A stretch of DNA of 48,526 nucleotides from Atkinsonella hypoxylon. Its lineage: Eukaryota; Ascomycota; Sordariomycetes; Hypocreales; Clavicipitaceae. The stretch lies in NCBI GenBank assembly GCA_000729835.1, contig JFHB01000225.1, positions 1 through 48,526 of the forward strand, read 5' to 3'. The notes beneath the pieces were generated by a model. That model did no database searches. It was not told the origin of the DNA and saw nothing but the letters and a program-made list of their open reading frames with translations. Position numbers and translations under genes: made by a program. This document shows, piece by piece, positions 13,592 to 24,849 of the stretch (position 1 is its first letter; each line of letters begins with the position of its first letter).

Positions 13592-13892
13592 CTAAATATA
13601 TATTAGTCATTACCTTATTATATAGGTTGTATATATATACCTATATTATCTATAAACTCTCTTCTATATATTTTACTACTGTAATTAATAACAATATTGC
13701 ATCTATAAATAATTAGTTTAGTATATACTATATATATACTATATATAGATTATATACCTAGGTATTAATTTTTAAGAGTACTAAGCTATTAAAAGAGACT
13801 AGAATTAGCCTATAATAATAGCTTAACTAAAAGGGATTTATTGCCTTTAGTATAGAGTTATTAATAAAGTTAATTGCTTAAATTATTATTAT
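13592..13892. other. AT-rich spacer between copia B and C
   Basis: This 301-bp spacer has no gene and no CpG. It has TATATAC/GTATATA runs around 13700-13760. It starts with CTAAA (TSD of B) and ends with ATTAT (13888-13892, TSD of C). Confidence 0.8.
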
Positions 13893-13968
13893 TGTTGGAA
13901 TCGTTATGACTCCATCGTGCGATTCCGGCGCCTGCGTGGGTGGATACAACTGCTGATTGGTTGCATCT
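13893..13968 (+). repeat. 5' LTR of copia C, left fragment
   Basis: These are the first 76 bases of the 315-bp LTR, TGTTGGAATCG to TTGCATCT. They are almost free of RIP, like the outer edges of A and B. The fragment is cut by element D, and the final CATCT (13964-13968) is repeated at 41924-41928, where the LTR resumes. Confidence 0.95.
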
Positions 13969-14291
13969 TGTTATAGACTCGAGCCTTAGGCTCGGGTCTT
14001 TTAGTAGAGGGAGAACAGCAGGAGAGGGACAGAGATCTATATAGGTAAAGGGATAGAAGCGAGCTGTATTTATCTAGGGGTTAGCTAGGCTTTACTAGGC
14101 CCTAGAGAGGGGACCTTAGCTATAGAGTATATACTAAAAGAGGCTCCTAAGGGGATAGACCTACCCCTAGATATATAGTATAGAGGTATAGAGAGGCTTC
14201 TAGTTCCTTCTTTCTTCCTTCTTTCCTTTCTATAATTATAGTTCTTATTATAGACGCTAGTTAGCAGCAGCTTCTAGGCTAGTCTATTATA
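13969..14291 (+). repeat. 5' LTR of gypsy D
   Basis: This is a 323-bp LTR. The left part is GC-richer and keeps CTCGAG and CTCGGG; the right end reads CTATTATA where the 3' LTR reads CCATTACA. An inverted repeat with 10-base arms lies at 13976-13998. Confidence 0.94.
13976..13998. repeat. Inverted repeat near the start of the gypsy LTR
   Basis: GACTCGAGCC, a TTA loop, then GGCTCGGGTC: 10-base arms with one imperfect pair. It is found in all four LTRs of the D/F family. In the mutated copies (near 34541 and 41608) both arms have changed in parallel (CTCGAG to CTTAAG), so pairing is kept. It could form a hairpin in U3 DNA or be a protein site; no function is shown. Confidence 0.6.
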
Positions 14292-14330
14292 TACTATAAT
14301 TATTCTATAGATAGAACACTAGTAAGAACA

Positions 14331-15560
14331 ATATTGTTTAGTTATAGTAATAAGGGCCTAGCTAGCTAGCCTAAATACTCTTTTAACCTCTATAGAGGGG
14401 TAGAGAAAAGTATAGTAGAAATTAGCTAAAAAGCAGTAGAAATTGCAGTGCTTTATAAGTTAGTTAAGAGCTAATCTCTATAAATAAAGGAACTATAACG
14501 CTTTATAATAAACTATATATAGATAGAGAAGTAGCTTTAAGCTGTAGTAGGCTAGCAGCTAGAGGAACTTAAATAGAAGCCTTTATCTATAGTAAACCCT
14601 TATAATAGAAATAAATAGAGCTTTTAGGCCTAATAGATAGCAATTACCTAAAAGCTCTAAGCTAATAGCGCCTTTATAGGTATAATATAGAACTAGTAGT
14701 ACTATTTATACTAAAGCTTATTGCCTAAGGTCTAGTAGAGAGTAGCTACCTATTATAAGGTAAGTAAAGTAAGAGAATATAATATATAGAGATTTCTTAA
14801 TTACTTAGAATTAATCTTTATAGATTCTTACTAGTAGAACTAGGCCTTAATTAAGCTTAATTAGCTTTAATAAAGTAGTAATAAGTAGTTTATAGAATTC
14901 TATATTTATTTTAAAGAGAAAATTACACTAGTAAAAGGGGCTAACTAAAATAATAGTGTAAAGTTAGCTAAGTTATAAATAGCGCTTAATAAGGAAATAA
15001 AGGATTATAGTATAAAAAGAGATATTCTACATTATAACTACCTTTAAGCAGTAAAGCGCTACTATAGTATTGCGCTAAACCTTAAGTTATATTATATTAA
15101 GGAACAGCACTAGCAGAAATATAGCTCTAGCTTTAGAGAGCCCTAGAATAGTAATACTAAAATAACTAAAGTTAACGCTATAGAAACCTAATAAAAACAG
15201 AAAAGAAGTATAAAGAAATCTAGAGTAAAATAACTAAATAAGAATATTCTATAAGTAAAGTAGGTATTTAAAGCTAAACTTAAGAAACACTATTAAGAGA
15301 GGTAATACCTTTAATATAGGTTATTTTAGTACTATATTTAAGGATGTAGATTGCAACTAGTAGAGTGTAAGCTAGAATTAACTAGTATATAGGTAGTAGC
15401 TATAAACAATATATAGAAAGAGAACTCTAATAAGTTAGAAAAAGGCTTACCCTTAGCCTTAAGCTTAGTATAAAGGTAAAGGCAATATAGATAACGTAAT
15501 AACTCTTACTTAATAAGTAGCTAGAAGAAAAATATAGAGAGATAACTAAAAAAATAGATA
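14331..15560 (+). pseudogene. Gypsy gag, RIP-inactivated (D)
   Basis: The gag frame, with TAA/TAG read as mutated codons, is followed from about 14331 (codon starts divisible by 3). It holds a capsid-like region (about 14600-15150) and near its end a CCHC zinc knuckle at 15306-15347 with exact C-x2-C-x4-H-x4-C spacing. Three of the four ligands are now Tyr by G-to-A or C-to-T; the last Cys is intact. Gag would package the element RNA into virus-like particles. The pro-pol frame that follows is -1 relative to gag. The start codon and precise end cannot be fixed; coordinates are approximate. Confidence 0.75.
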
Positions 15561-18500
15561 TATTACTATTCTTTATCTCTATACTCTTTAACTAACTGTT
15601 GTTCTACAATATATAAATAGATAGTAGGTATAACTACTTTACTATAATAAGTAAGAGTTTAATATAATACCTTAGCCTAAAGTAAGTTCTATTGCTATAT
15701 AAAAGAATAGTATAAACAGCAGTAAAGGTTAAATAGTAGTTCTATAATAGCTACTAAAGAAGCGCCTTAATTGCTTCTTTAGTTTGCCTATAGGCAGATA
15801 TTAATAGCTAGGTCTTCCTAGTAGTAGCCTATATAATCCTAGGCTTAACCTAAGATTATATCTTTAGAAGTCTATAGTTAGTTTATAATAGAGTTATCCT
15901 TAACGCTACTAGCTAGAGCTTATTAGTAAGTAAGGCTAAGAGCTTTATAATCTAAGCAGTAGGCTCTTAAGGCGTTAAGAACCTAATAAAACTAGTATTA
16001 GTAGTAGTTTATAGCGCTCTAATAAAATAGAGTAAGAGCTAAGAGGTTGCTATATATTTTATTGCTATAAGCCTTTAGGAAATTACCTCTATATTATTGT
16101 TATAAATCTCCCTAGAAGGTTCTAGTCTGCTAATACTACTACTTAAATTAGAGAATTTTTATAATCTTTTTAAAGAAAAGAAGGCTTAAGGCCTTCTACT
16201 ATATAAAGAAGGGCTAGATTACTATATTAAGCTAAAACAGCAGCTAAATAGCTCCTTACTGTTACTGCTATAGGCTCTACTGTATAATATACTATAGAAC
16301 TATTTATTAGAAATTAAAAGGTAGGTAATAGATCTAATAGATAAAGGGTAGATTTAAGCTAGCTTCTCTTTAGTAGTAGTGCCTATTCTCTTAGCTAAAA
16401 AGCTAAGTAGAGGTTAGTAATTCTATATTAATTATTAAGCTCTTAATAAGATTATAGAATAGAACTATTACTCTTTCCCCTTAATAAAAGAGACACTTAA
16501 GTTATTATTAAAGGTATATTAGTTTATTAAGCTAAATATATAGTTAGCCTTTTATAGAATCTAGATAGTAAACAGTAAGGAGCACCTTATAGCGTTTTAT
16601 ATCTAGTTTAGCCTCTTTAAATAGCTAGTTTACCCCTTTAGGTTAGTAAGGACTTTAGCTATATTTTAATAATATATTAATAGTACACTAAAAGAGGCCC
16701 TTAAGGATTATATAACTGCTTATTTAAATAATATCTTTATTTATATAGAGAGTTCTAGGAAAGACTATATATATAAGGTATAAAGAATCTTAGAAAAGTT
16801 ACAGCTAGTAGAGCTGCACTTAAATCTTAAGAAATACTACTTTACTATAACTAAAGTTAAATACCTTAGCTTTATAGTAGTAGTAAGAAGAGAGATACAC
16901 TTAGATTTAGAGAAAATTATAGCTATTTAGAAGTAGTAAGCTTCTACTAAGTTATAAGAAGTATAAAGCTTCTTTAGATTTATAAACTTTTACTGTAACT
17001 TTATATTAGATTTCTTAGATATTATAGAGCCTTTAGTTAACTTAATAAAGAAGAGAGTTCTATTTTAGTAAATAAAGGAATATAAAAGGTTATTTATAAG
17101 GCTTAAGGAAGCCTTTACTTTATACTTAGTCTTAGCCTAGTAGAACCTTAAGAAGAATATAGTAGTAGAGGCTAATTACTTAGGAGAGGCCCTTAGTAGC
17201 TATTTATTTTAATATAATAAAGCTAGTATACTTTAGCCTATAGTATACTATTTAGTAAGGTTATCTCTAGCCTAGTGTAACTATACTATTTATAATAAGA
17301 AGCTCTTAGCAATAATATCTTACTTTAAAGCTTAAGCAGTAAAGTTATAAAGAGTAGTATACTTCTTTATAATCTTTACTAACTATAAAAATCTAGAATA
17401 CTTTATATCTCTATAAGAGATCTTTAAGCGTTAAGCTAGATAGGTAGAGCTCCTTTCTCTCTTTAACTACTACCTATAATACTACTTAGGGCTATAGGTA
17501 GAGTAGCTAGATATATTATTATAATAAGAGTAGAATTAAGAAAGAGTAATGCTATAGATAGGCTAGGTTCTCTAGCCTCTCTCTATTAGCTGTTTTAGCA
17601 CTCTTTATAGAGATAAAGAGAAAGAGGAGGTTATAGAAGATATTACAGTAAAAACAGCTAGTAAAGTAACGCTAAAAAGTTAACTAGCTAAGGCTTTATA
17701 GGTGCTAGCTAGAGCAACACTATTTCTAGATAAACACTTATAAAGCCTATAGAACTAAGGAATATAAAAAGACCTAGTATACCTAATAAGGTTAAATATA
17801 GTCTAAAAGAGAGAGAGAAGGTTTCTATTAAAGGTAAAAATATAAAAATAAATTATAGACTACACCCTTAATATATAAGGGGCGCTAGTTTACTAGAGCT
17901 ACCTTTAGGTTCTTAAGTATAAGCTATTAACTACTATACTAATATATAGAATATATAAGTCGCTAATATTAGGCTACCTAGAACAAAATACTACGTTCTA
18001 GGCATTAATACGCAACTATTACTAGAATAGGCTATTCTAAGATGTTACTTAGTATATCTAAAACTGCTACTATTACAGCAGCTAAAAGAGTAGAAGGTTG
18101 CAGTAAGGCCTCTTACAACCTATTCTAGCGCTAAATAGGTATTAGTTATAGATCTCTATAGATTTTATAATAGATTTACTAGCGCTAAACTAAGCTATAC
18201 TCTTTTACCTAATAGTTATTACTAATTAACTTTTAAAGTATATATAGTTAAAAGTAATAACCTCTATAGAGGTAGAGAAATACACTTAGTAGTTTAAGTA
18301 TTATTAGTAGTAGTTTTATAGGTTCCTAAAATAAATTATCTCTAACTATAGTTTAGATTAATTAAGTACCTTTTAGACTACTCTTTATTGCTTTATTAGA
18401 ATTAAATAATTACTATCTATATTCTATTACCTACAAATAAACAGTAGAATAAAGAGAGTTAATTAGGAAGTGTAAGTAATCCTATAGGTTATAGTTACCT

Positions 18501-19303
18501 TTTTATAGTTTAACTAGCTTAAATATCTCCCTATATATTAGCTAGCTATTAACAATAGAAATTCCTTAGTAACTAGTATAAGTTTAAACTAAGTAATATA
18601 TAAGTATAATATAGACTTTATCTAAAAGCTTATAGATAAAGAGAAGTCCTAAGTCTTATATAAAGAGTAAGCTTTAGTGTTCCTTAAATAGCTATAGAAG
18701 AGTATAAATATTGCTTAAGCTACAATTAACTTTACTTAGTAAAGGCAGTAAGAGCAGTTAAATAGAAGCTATAAGCTAATAGAATAGTATAAAGTAGAAA
18801 ACTTAGTTTAGCTAACGCTCTATTATATTAAAATAAACTGCTTAAGTTAAAAGCTTAATTAGGTTATAGTAAAGTATATAGTTATAGATATACTAATACC
18901 TTTAACTATAAAGTTAGATATTTTACTAGAAATTTACCTAGTCTTCTATATTAACCTTATTAAGTAAGTAGTAATAAACCCTTTACCTTTTTAGCAGCTA
19001 ATAGACTTAAGGCCTAGTTCTAAGCTAACTATAATAGATACTAACCTATTCCTTAAGGAATATAGAGTAAAGGAAATTTTAGCTACTAAAAACGCTTTAA
19101 GCTAAGAAAGACACTATTAAGTGCTTATTAAGTAAGTAGAATTTATCTAGCCTATATAGAAACTACTAGAAAACTTTCTTAATATAAAGGCACTAAATTA
19201 ATTTAAGTTATAGTAAAAAGACGCTTAATTTAATAATAAGCTTAGTAAAGGTATAGTAAAATTTTATATAGACTTTAATAATAACTTAGTTACTTCTAAC
19301 TAA
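15551..19303 (+). pseudogene. Gypsy pro-pol polyprotein, RIP-inactivated (D)
   Basis: This frame (codon starts one less than a multiple of 3) runs through protease (around 15611, still reading I-D-S), RT, RNase H and integrase to about 19303. The RT active site Y-L-D-D reads Y-L-N-N (16721-16732). A run typical of the RT palm precedes it from 16442. The integrase zinc-finger tail lies near 18060, and the first catalytic Asp (in S-I-D-F) is retained at 18161. Integrase after RNase H identifies Ty3/gypsy. The homologous frame in F has exactly the same length (3753 bases), so neither copy has net indels here. It is in the -1 frame relative to gag, consistent with -1 frameshift expression. Many TAA/TAG stops make it dead. 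Confidence 0.88.
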
Positions 19304-20192
19304 AAAATAAAAGAAAATAAACTCCTCTTTATAGAGGCTTATATAGCTATAAAAAAAAATAAAATAAAATAAAATAAAATAAAGGAAATTTCTTAGTAAG
19401 TAGTAAAGAGGCATTAGTGCTTATAGTGTAGAGGTATAACTACCTAGGAGGCGCTCTATTACTCTTTAAGCAGTTATAGAATAGAAGCTAAAGGAACTAT
19501 ATAGTGTCTCTAGAGTAGTGTAGAAGCTAAAGCTAGAATAGCAGCACTAGCAGAAGGTATAAAGGCTAAAGTAGGTAAAGATATAACTAGCGCTTTAGAT
19601 TAAGGCTTTACTCTAGTAGGTATAAGTAAGAATATAATGTCTTAAATAGCTTAGTGCTTTAGGTATAAAGGTATAGTTCTAAAGGGGAGAAAGATAGAGA
19701 AGGAGAAGGCTAAAGGGGCAGTAGGCTAGGTTAAGGTTGTGCACTCTAGAAATATAGATAGCAATTAGCGCTATAAGTAGTTTAAGCTTTTAAGCTCTAC
19801 TTAAAGGCAGATATATTTCTAGTATATTGCCTTAAGGTTATTCTATAAGGGTAAAGGGATAATATATAGCAGCAAAGAAGCCTTATATAGCAGTAAGAGG
19901 GCAGCAGTAGTAGGGGTTAGTAGTATACAATAAGGTATAGGTATAGGTAGAGGCAACAATAAAGGTATAGTAATAGTAGCAGTAGTAGTAAGTATAGAAG
20001 AGAATAAGAAGTTATTATTAATATCTATAGAGATATACTTATACTTATTAGGGTTAAACTTATTATTCTCTAGAATAATAGAGGCTGTAGTGCTCTTATA
20101 GATTGTAGAAGGAGAGAGAGTAGGTATAGAAAAGCTACTAGCCTAGGTTATACAATAAGGAGAAGGAGAGAGTGCAACCTCCTTTTCTATTT
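19304..20192 (+). other. Gypsy D post-pol region, left part
   Basis: This is non-pol sequence after integrase, cut by E at 20193. It starts with an A-rich stretch containing about five AAAAT units (19356-19380). Further on are CAG/TAG-rich runs (about 19860-19990). No sense-strand protein was recognised. The opposite strand has a low-stop stretch in the F copy. The last six bases, CTATTT (20187-20192), are the left target duplication of E. Confidence 0.7.
19356..19380 (+). repeat. (AAAAT)5 microsatellite after gypsy pol
   Basis: Five tandem AAAAT units follow an A run just after the end of pol. In F the same place (32153-32184) holds an A-rich tract broken by G instead, so the array is specific to copy D. 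Confidence 0.8.
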
Positions 20193-20687
20193 TGTCGTCT
20201 CAAAACCAAACCCCCAAATGACTATGCAGCCCACACTAAAGCGGGTAACGATGTAGCGCACATTAAGATCGAAGAGGATCGGCAGAGAGCGAGATATTTA
20301 TTAGTGCGTGCTATTAAGCGATAGCAGGCAAGAAGATTAAATAGTCTAAAAAGGCAGAAATAAAATATCGATTGTAGCTTAGAAGATATATATACGCAAA
20401 AGGAGCTAAATGTGCTAAAGAGTTAGGGAAAGTGTTACTAGCAGCGAAGTAATGTCTCTTAAGCGTTAAGTGTTGTAAATTAAAGCGGGCTAAAAGATAT
20501 TAATTAATTAAAAGAGCAAAAGCCTAAAAAGAATCAGCAGAAGCTGCCTGCGCGCTTGCTTGCTTGCTTGCTTGCTTAAACTATCTATATGTTTAAGCAA
20601 TATGCACTCTTATAGAGAAAAATCTGTATATAGTATCCCTTATAAAGCTAATATAAGAGCGCAAGGGGGTAACTCTGCTGCAACATA
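20193..20687 (-). repeat. 3' LTR of gypsy E (left on the plus strand)
   Basis: This is a 495-bp LTR. The outer ~150 bases (plus-strand TGTCGTCTC to about 20335) are GC-rich with many CpG. The inner edge, CTGCTGCAACATA, is mutated relative to CCGCCGCGACACA in the other LTR. It contains a (GCTT)6 array. Confidence 0.92.
20554..20577. repeat. (GCTT)6 microsatellite in the E LTR
   Basis: Six perfect GCTT units. The other LTR has the same six units at 39916-39939. Its TpG steps are RIP targets but are intact in both copies. Confidence 0.9.
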
Positions 20688-20690
20688 ATA

Positions 20691-20697
20691 CCTCCCT
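20691..20697 (-). promoter_or_regulatory. Polypurine tract of gypsy E
   Basis: The plus strand reads CCTCCCT, that is AGGGAGG on the minus strand, a few bases from the LTR. The position fits a plus-strand primer and supports minus-strand orientation for E. Confidence 0.55.
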
Positions 20698-21477
20698 AGT
20701 TATAAATAAGCTTGTAAAGTAAGACTTATAAGTAACTTAACCCTCTAGCTAATTCCCTTAATCCTAAAGTCCTAATTCTCTTATCTCCTATAATAGCTTT
20801 AGCGTCTTTAGCGTATATAGTAGCGTCCCTCTTACTAGTAATAGCGTCCTTATAGCTAGGCGCTTTCCTTTACAATAAGCAACTCTTTCTTAGCAATTTG
20901 CACTTTATTTAGTTGCTCTAGATGTAATTAAATAGTGTCTTTTATTTGCCTTAATTATCTCTTGCTAAGCGCTAGAATAGAAGAGAGCTAGCAGTATAAC
21001 ACTAAGGTTTATATTAGTAATAGAATTATAGGCTATTATAGGTTGTTTAGCAATATATCTTTAAGCTAATGCTTCTATTTAATCCTTTATAGTGTAGTAT
21101 CCTCTAGCTCTAAGCGCTTATTTTGCTGCCCTTATAATCTCTTTATCCCTTTACCTAGATTTCTGCTTCTACACTAATAGCTCTATAAAATATAAAGATA
21201 GCAGCTAATGCTTTAAGTTCTATAATTATTGCAGAAGCTAGTTCTTACTATAAGATTCTATTTAATCTTTTTACGTAAGATCTTATAGTATACTAGAAAT
21301 TCTAGTAAAGACCTCTAAATTGTCTAGTAGTAGTAATAATAAAGGGCTTTATAAATTAGTTGTAAGCTGTAGTAGTACCTTAAACGTTATAATTAAAGAC
21401 TTCTTTTATGCAAGAGAAAGTAGCTTGTAATGTACAAGAGCCTAGCTAGGCTTACTTATCTGCATTAGAAGATATAA
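20698..21477. other. E post-pol region, segment next to the 3' LTR
   Basis: About 0.8 kb without a recognisable product. Short low-stop stretches occur on both strands, and I cannot choose between them after RIP. The remainder of E downstream of integrase continues to the right. Confidence 0.5.
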
Positions 21478-23127
21478 ATGCTATTCTCTTACTGTTATTA
21501 CTGCTTTAATAGTTCTATTATATATAATAGAATTGCTATTAAACTAAATAGTAGTAACAAACTAATTCTCCTAAAGTTATATAAGCATTTATTTATTAAC
21601 CTCTATTAACTATTTAATTACTTAATTATAATTGCTTAAGGTAAACTTTTAGGCATTAAGCTCCTTTAGAACAGGAATTCTACTACTAGTTGTCTATAAG
21701 TAATATCTTAAGATAAAACGCTTTATAGTATCTTTCTAGAGGTAGCTAAGGTTAAAGCCTATAGTCTTAGCTTTTTTAATAACTATATACTTATTTATAA
21801 AACTAAGCTTATTTACTGCTATTATACATAAGACTATTATAACCCTACTAGTACCTTTACAGTAGTTGTAAGACTAATTAATAGAGTTATTAGTTATAAC
21901 TTAGTCGTAAAGGTGCAGTTTAAATTTATTCCTTAATGTTTAAGTAATTCTATAGTTACTATATTAAGTGTAAGGTATATTATATAAGCTGTTGCTAATA
22001 AGATTAATTAGAAGATACTTAACTAAACAATAAAGCGTTTATATTAAGAAGAATAAATAGGTATATCTACATTTCTAGTTGCTCTTCTACTTATAATATA
22101 GTACTAAAATTGCCTAGAATAGGTATAGATACTAAAGAAGCTATAAAGTTTATACTTAACTATAGACTGCAGCTTTAAACCTTTTAATTCTGCCTTTAGG
22201 TTCTATATTAAAGTAATAATAGTATCCCTTTAAGCAATTAAAGATAAAATAAGTTTAGTAGTTATTAAAGAAGAGAAAGCTAGCAATAAGTCTTTACCTA
22301 CTTATTTTGTTGTATAAAGCAGAAGGGTTATAGCTTATATTATAACAGCAGGAAATAAGTTAAAATCTATCTTTAATCCTATATACCTTTTAACCTATAA
22401 GTCTTATAATCTTACTTTAGTCTATCTCTTCTATATTAATTACAAAAGACTCCTTAAAGATAACTGCTGCATACTTAATCCTATAAGTAATAATCCTTAC
22501 TATAGCAGTAAGCTAGAATTAATCTAACTATTTGCAATAAGTCTCTTACTTAAAGAACTTTATTAGAAAGCTATAAACATTATTAAGATAATTAAACTAA
22601 ATTGCTAAGCTCTAGCTAGGCTATATTAACTCTATAAGCCTAAAGTTATCTAAATTATAATTCTAATAAAGTAGTAGGCTAAAAGGAGGCTACTTAAAAC
22701 ATTACTAAAAGAGAGGTAGCTAGCGCTTATAGAGCTTCTTAAGAGGTAAATCTACTTAATCTTACTCTTCTATGCAAAAGAAATTGCTAACTAGCTTATA
22801 GACTTACACTATAATATAGTACATTAGTAGGTTCCTTAACGTCCTAAAGTAATATATTTATCCCTTATATATAACTCTAAAGCTAGTCTTAGAAATAGGT
22901 TTCTAGTATTTATTTTCTATTTTAGTAGTAGAGATTAAATAGCTTTTAAAAAATTAAAGGTAAAAAAGAGCTTAAGTAAGTACTTATAATAAAAATATTA
23001 TAAGAATAAAGGAATAAAGAGAGAGAGAGAGTAGAAATATAGGCTATATTATAGCTAGTATTGTCTTAATAAATCCTTAGTTAATAGCTGTTTATAATTG
23101 CTATAATTTAGTAGAGGCTAATAGTGA
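21478..23127 (+). pseudogene. Candidate accessory reading frame in E, antisense to its pol
   Basis: From an ATG at 21478 one plus-strand frame (550 codons) runs to a TGA at 23125-23127, interrupted only by TAA/TAG. TGA is scarce in this RIP-altered DNA, so the terminator may be original. The translation from about 22168 on looks protein-like: a charged, Lys/Arg- and Leu-rich carboxy half (22690-23050), no long low-complexity run and no obvious membrane segment. I do not recognise the family. It lies between integrase and the 3' LTR of E, on the strand opposite to gag-pol, so it would be a captured or accessory gene rather than part of the polyprotein. Upstream of 21800 another frame looks equally open, so the start is uncertain. 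Stop frequency alone does not separate it from chance in such AT-rich DNA. Confidence 0.3.
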
Positions 23128-23149
23128 ATATATACTAAGACTTTAATAG

Positions 23150-24250
23150 CTATAAACTTATTAAGTAATTTATAACATTCTTCTTAACTAATTATATTTA
23201 TCTTCCTTCTTTCTTCTTATAACTACCTTTCTATATAGCCTCTTTCTTATTGTCTTTATTAGCACCTTTAATTATTTAATTATAGCTAAAAAGCTTCCTT
23301 AAAACCGTAAGGATCTTATAAATATATAGAATATTATTAGCAGAAGAATCCCTTTTACTGCTCTCTCTTATTAGGTTACTCTCTCTTAAAATAGTTAAAT
23401 AGATATCTTTCCTTTAATAACGCTTATTAATACAGTAAGTCTTTTATAAAAAAGCTTTTAATTATACTTCTATTCTCTTATTATACTAATAAACCTTACC
23501 TCTTTAGTATAAATTTACCTTTAAGCTTTAAGTCTATAGGGGCAACAACATTAGTGCTAGTAGATACTTAATATACACTAAAGTTACTTTTTAATAGAGT
23601 TCTATACCTAATATGCCTCTAAGAGCTATTAAATTCTTTTATAATTAAAATCTTAAGGCTTAGTTTGTTAATAGCACTATAAGAGAAAGCTCCCTTTTAT
23701 GTAAGGTTACACTAGAATTAAACGTTAAGAACTTTATCTTTATTCTAACTAAAATAGCTTATCCTTATAGATATTTCTATTATATACTTATTAATTGTTA
23801 AGAGCGCTATAAAGCCTTTTTAATCTTATTCTTTAGTAAAAAGAATAGTGCATTTTGCTCTTATTGCACTAATATATATCTTTAGATAGTTACCTTATTT
23901 AGAGAATATATCTACTTTCTATTTTATAGCTATACCTCTCTTAAGGATATTTATAGCAGCTTATATAGTAATTACATCTAGAGTAGCTCTACTGCTATAA
24001 GCTATAAATAGTAATTTACAAAAGGTTATAGTAACTACAGCTAGATTTACTATAATACTCCTTTTATAACGTTCTAGGGTAAAGACTAGGTAGATTAACT
24101 ATTTATCCTTCTAAGGCTCTAGGAGGTCCTTTATAAGGATCTTTCTCCCTTTATAGCAGTTAATATTTCTTATTCTTTCCTTTAAACATTAGAACTACTA
24201 GAATTTCACTAGAAGATTAGGTATAAATTGCTTAAGTTAAAAGATAAAAA
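23150..24250 (-). pseudogene. Candidate accessory reading frame in E, same strand as pol
   Basis: A minus-strand stretch downstream of integrase can be read from about 24250 towards 23150 with only TAA/TAG interruptions, though the best frame appears to change near 23690. The translation has mixed composition and ends in a Lys/Glu-rich segment (about 23200-23350). I do not recognise it. It would converge with the plus-strand candidate that ends at 23127. An A-rich tract on the plus strand (24248-24268) marks its upstream edge. It could be an additional element protein, part of a host gene picked up by E, or chance. Confidence 0.22.
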
Positions 24251-24849
24251 AAAAAACAAAAAAAGAGTAAAGGCTAAGTAGCTTCTCTAGTTAAAATAGA
24301 ATAGAACTATACTTATTTTTAGCGGTTTTTAAAAACTTTTTATATATTCTATTTAATCTAGGTTTATAGTCTTAATTCTAATTAGCTTTAAATCTTTAAA
24401 TAATCTTAATATACTATTATTAAATCTTAGTTAGTCTTAAATATATAAATAAATAAACTTTACCTCTCTTCTCCTTAAAGCTAAAGATATAAGGACTACA
24501 GTATTAGCTTTTGCAAAAGCTATAATAAGTTATATATCTTAGTAAAGTTATAGGTAAATTACTAAGATTAAATAATATTATTAATCTTCTTATAGCTTCT
24601 ACGCTTTTCTTTAGGTATTATTAGTAGATAAACTTCTATTATATACTTTAAATAACGTTATAGTAAAAGGTTTACTTTAGCGTTATTATCCTTAAAATTC
24701 TCTTTTTAGTACAGCTATAAAGTGTAGTCCTTAGAAACTATTTAATCTAATATATTATATTAAGCATTAGTAGGTTGCAATTTATTAGCATTTTACTTAA
24801 AGTTGCTAGTGTCTTCACTATACTAGGCAGCATATTGTAGAGTATAAAG
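24251..24849 (-). other. E region between pol end and accessory frames
   Basis: About 0.6 kb after the end of integrase. No coherent product was recognised. It includes an A-rich tract next to 24250 and is strongly AT-shifted. Confidence 0.4.

Noticed and set aside
13700..13760. TATATATA runs as promoters or an origin
   Set aside because: Such runs are everywhere in this AT-rich DNA and there is no adjacent gene to support a function.
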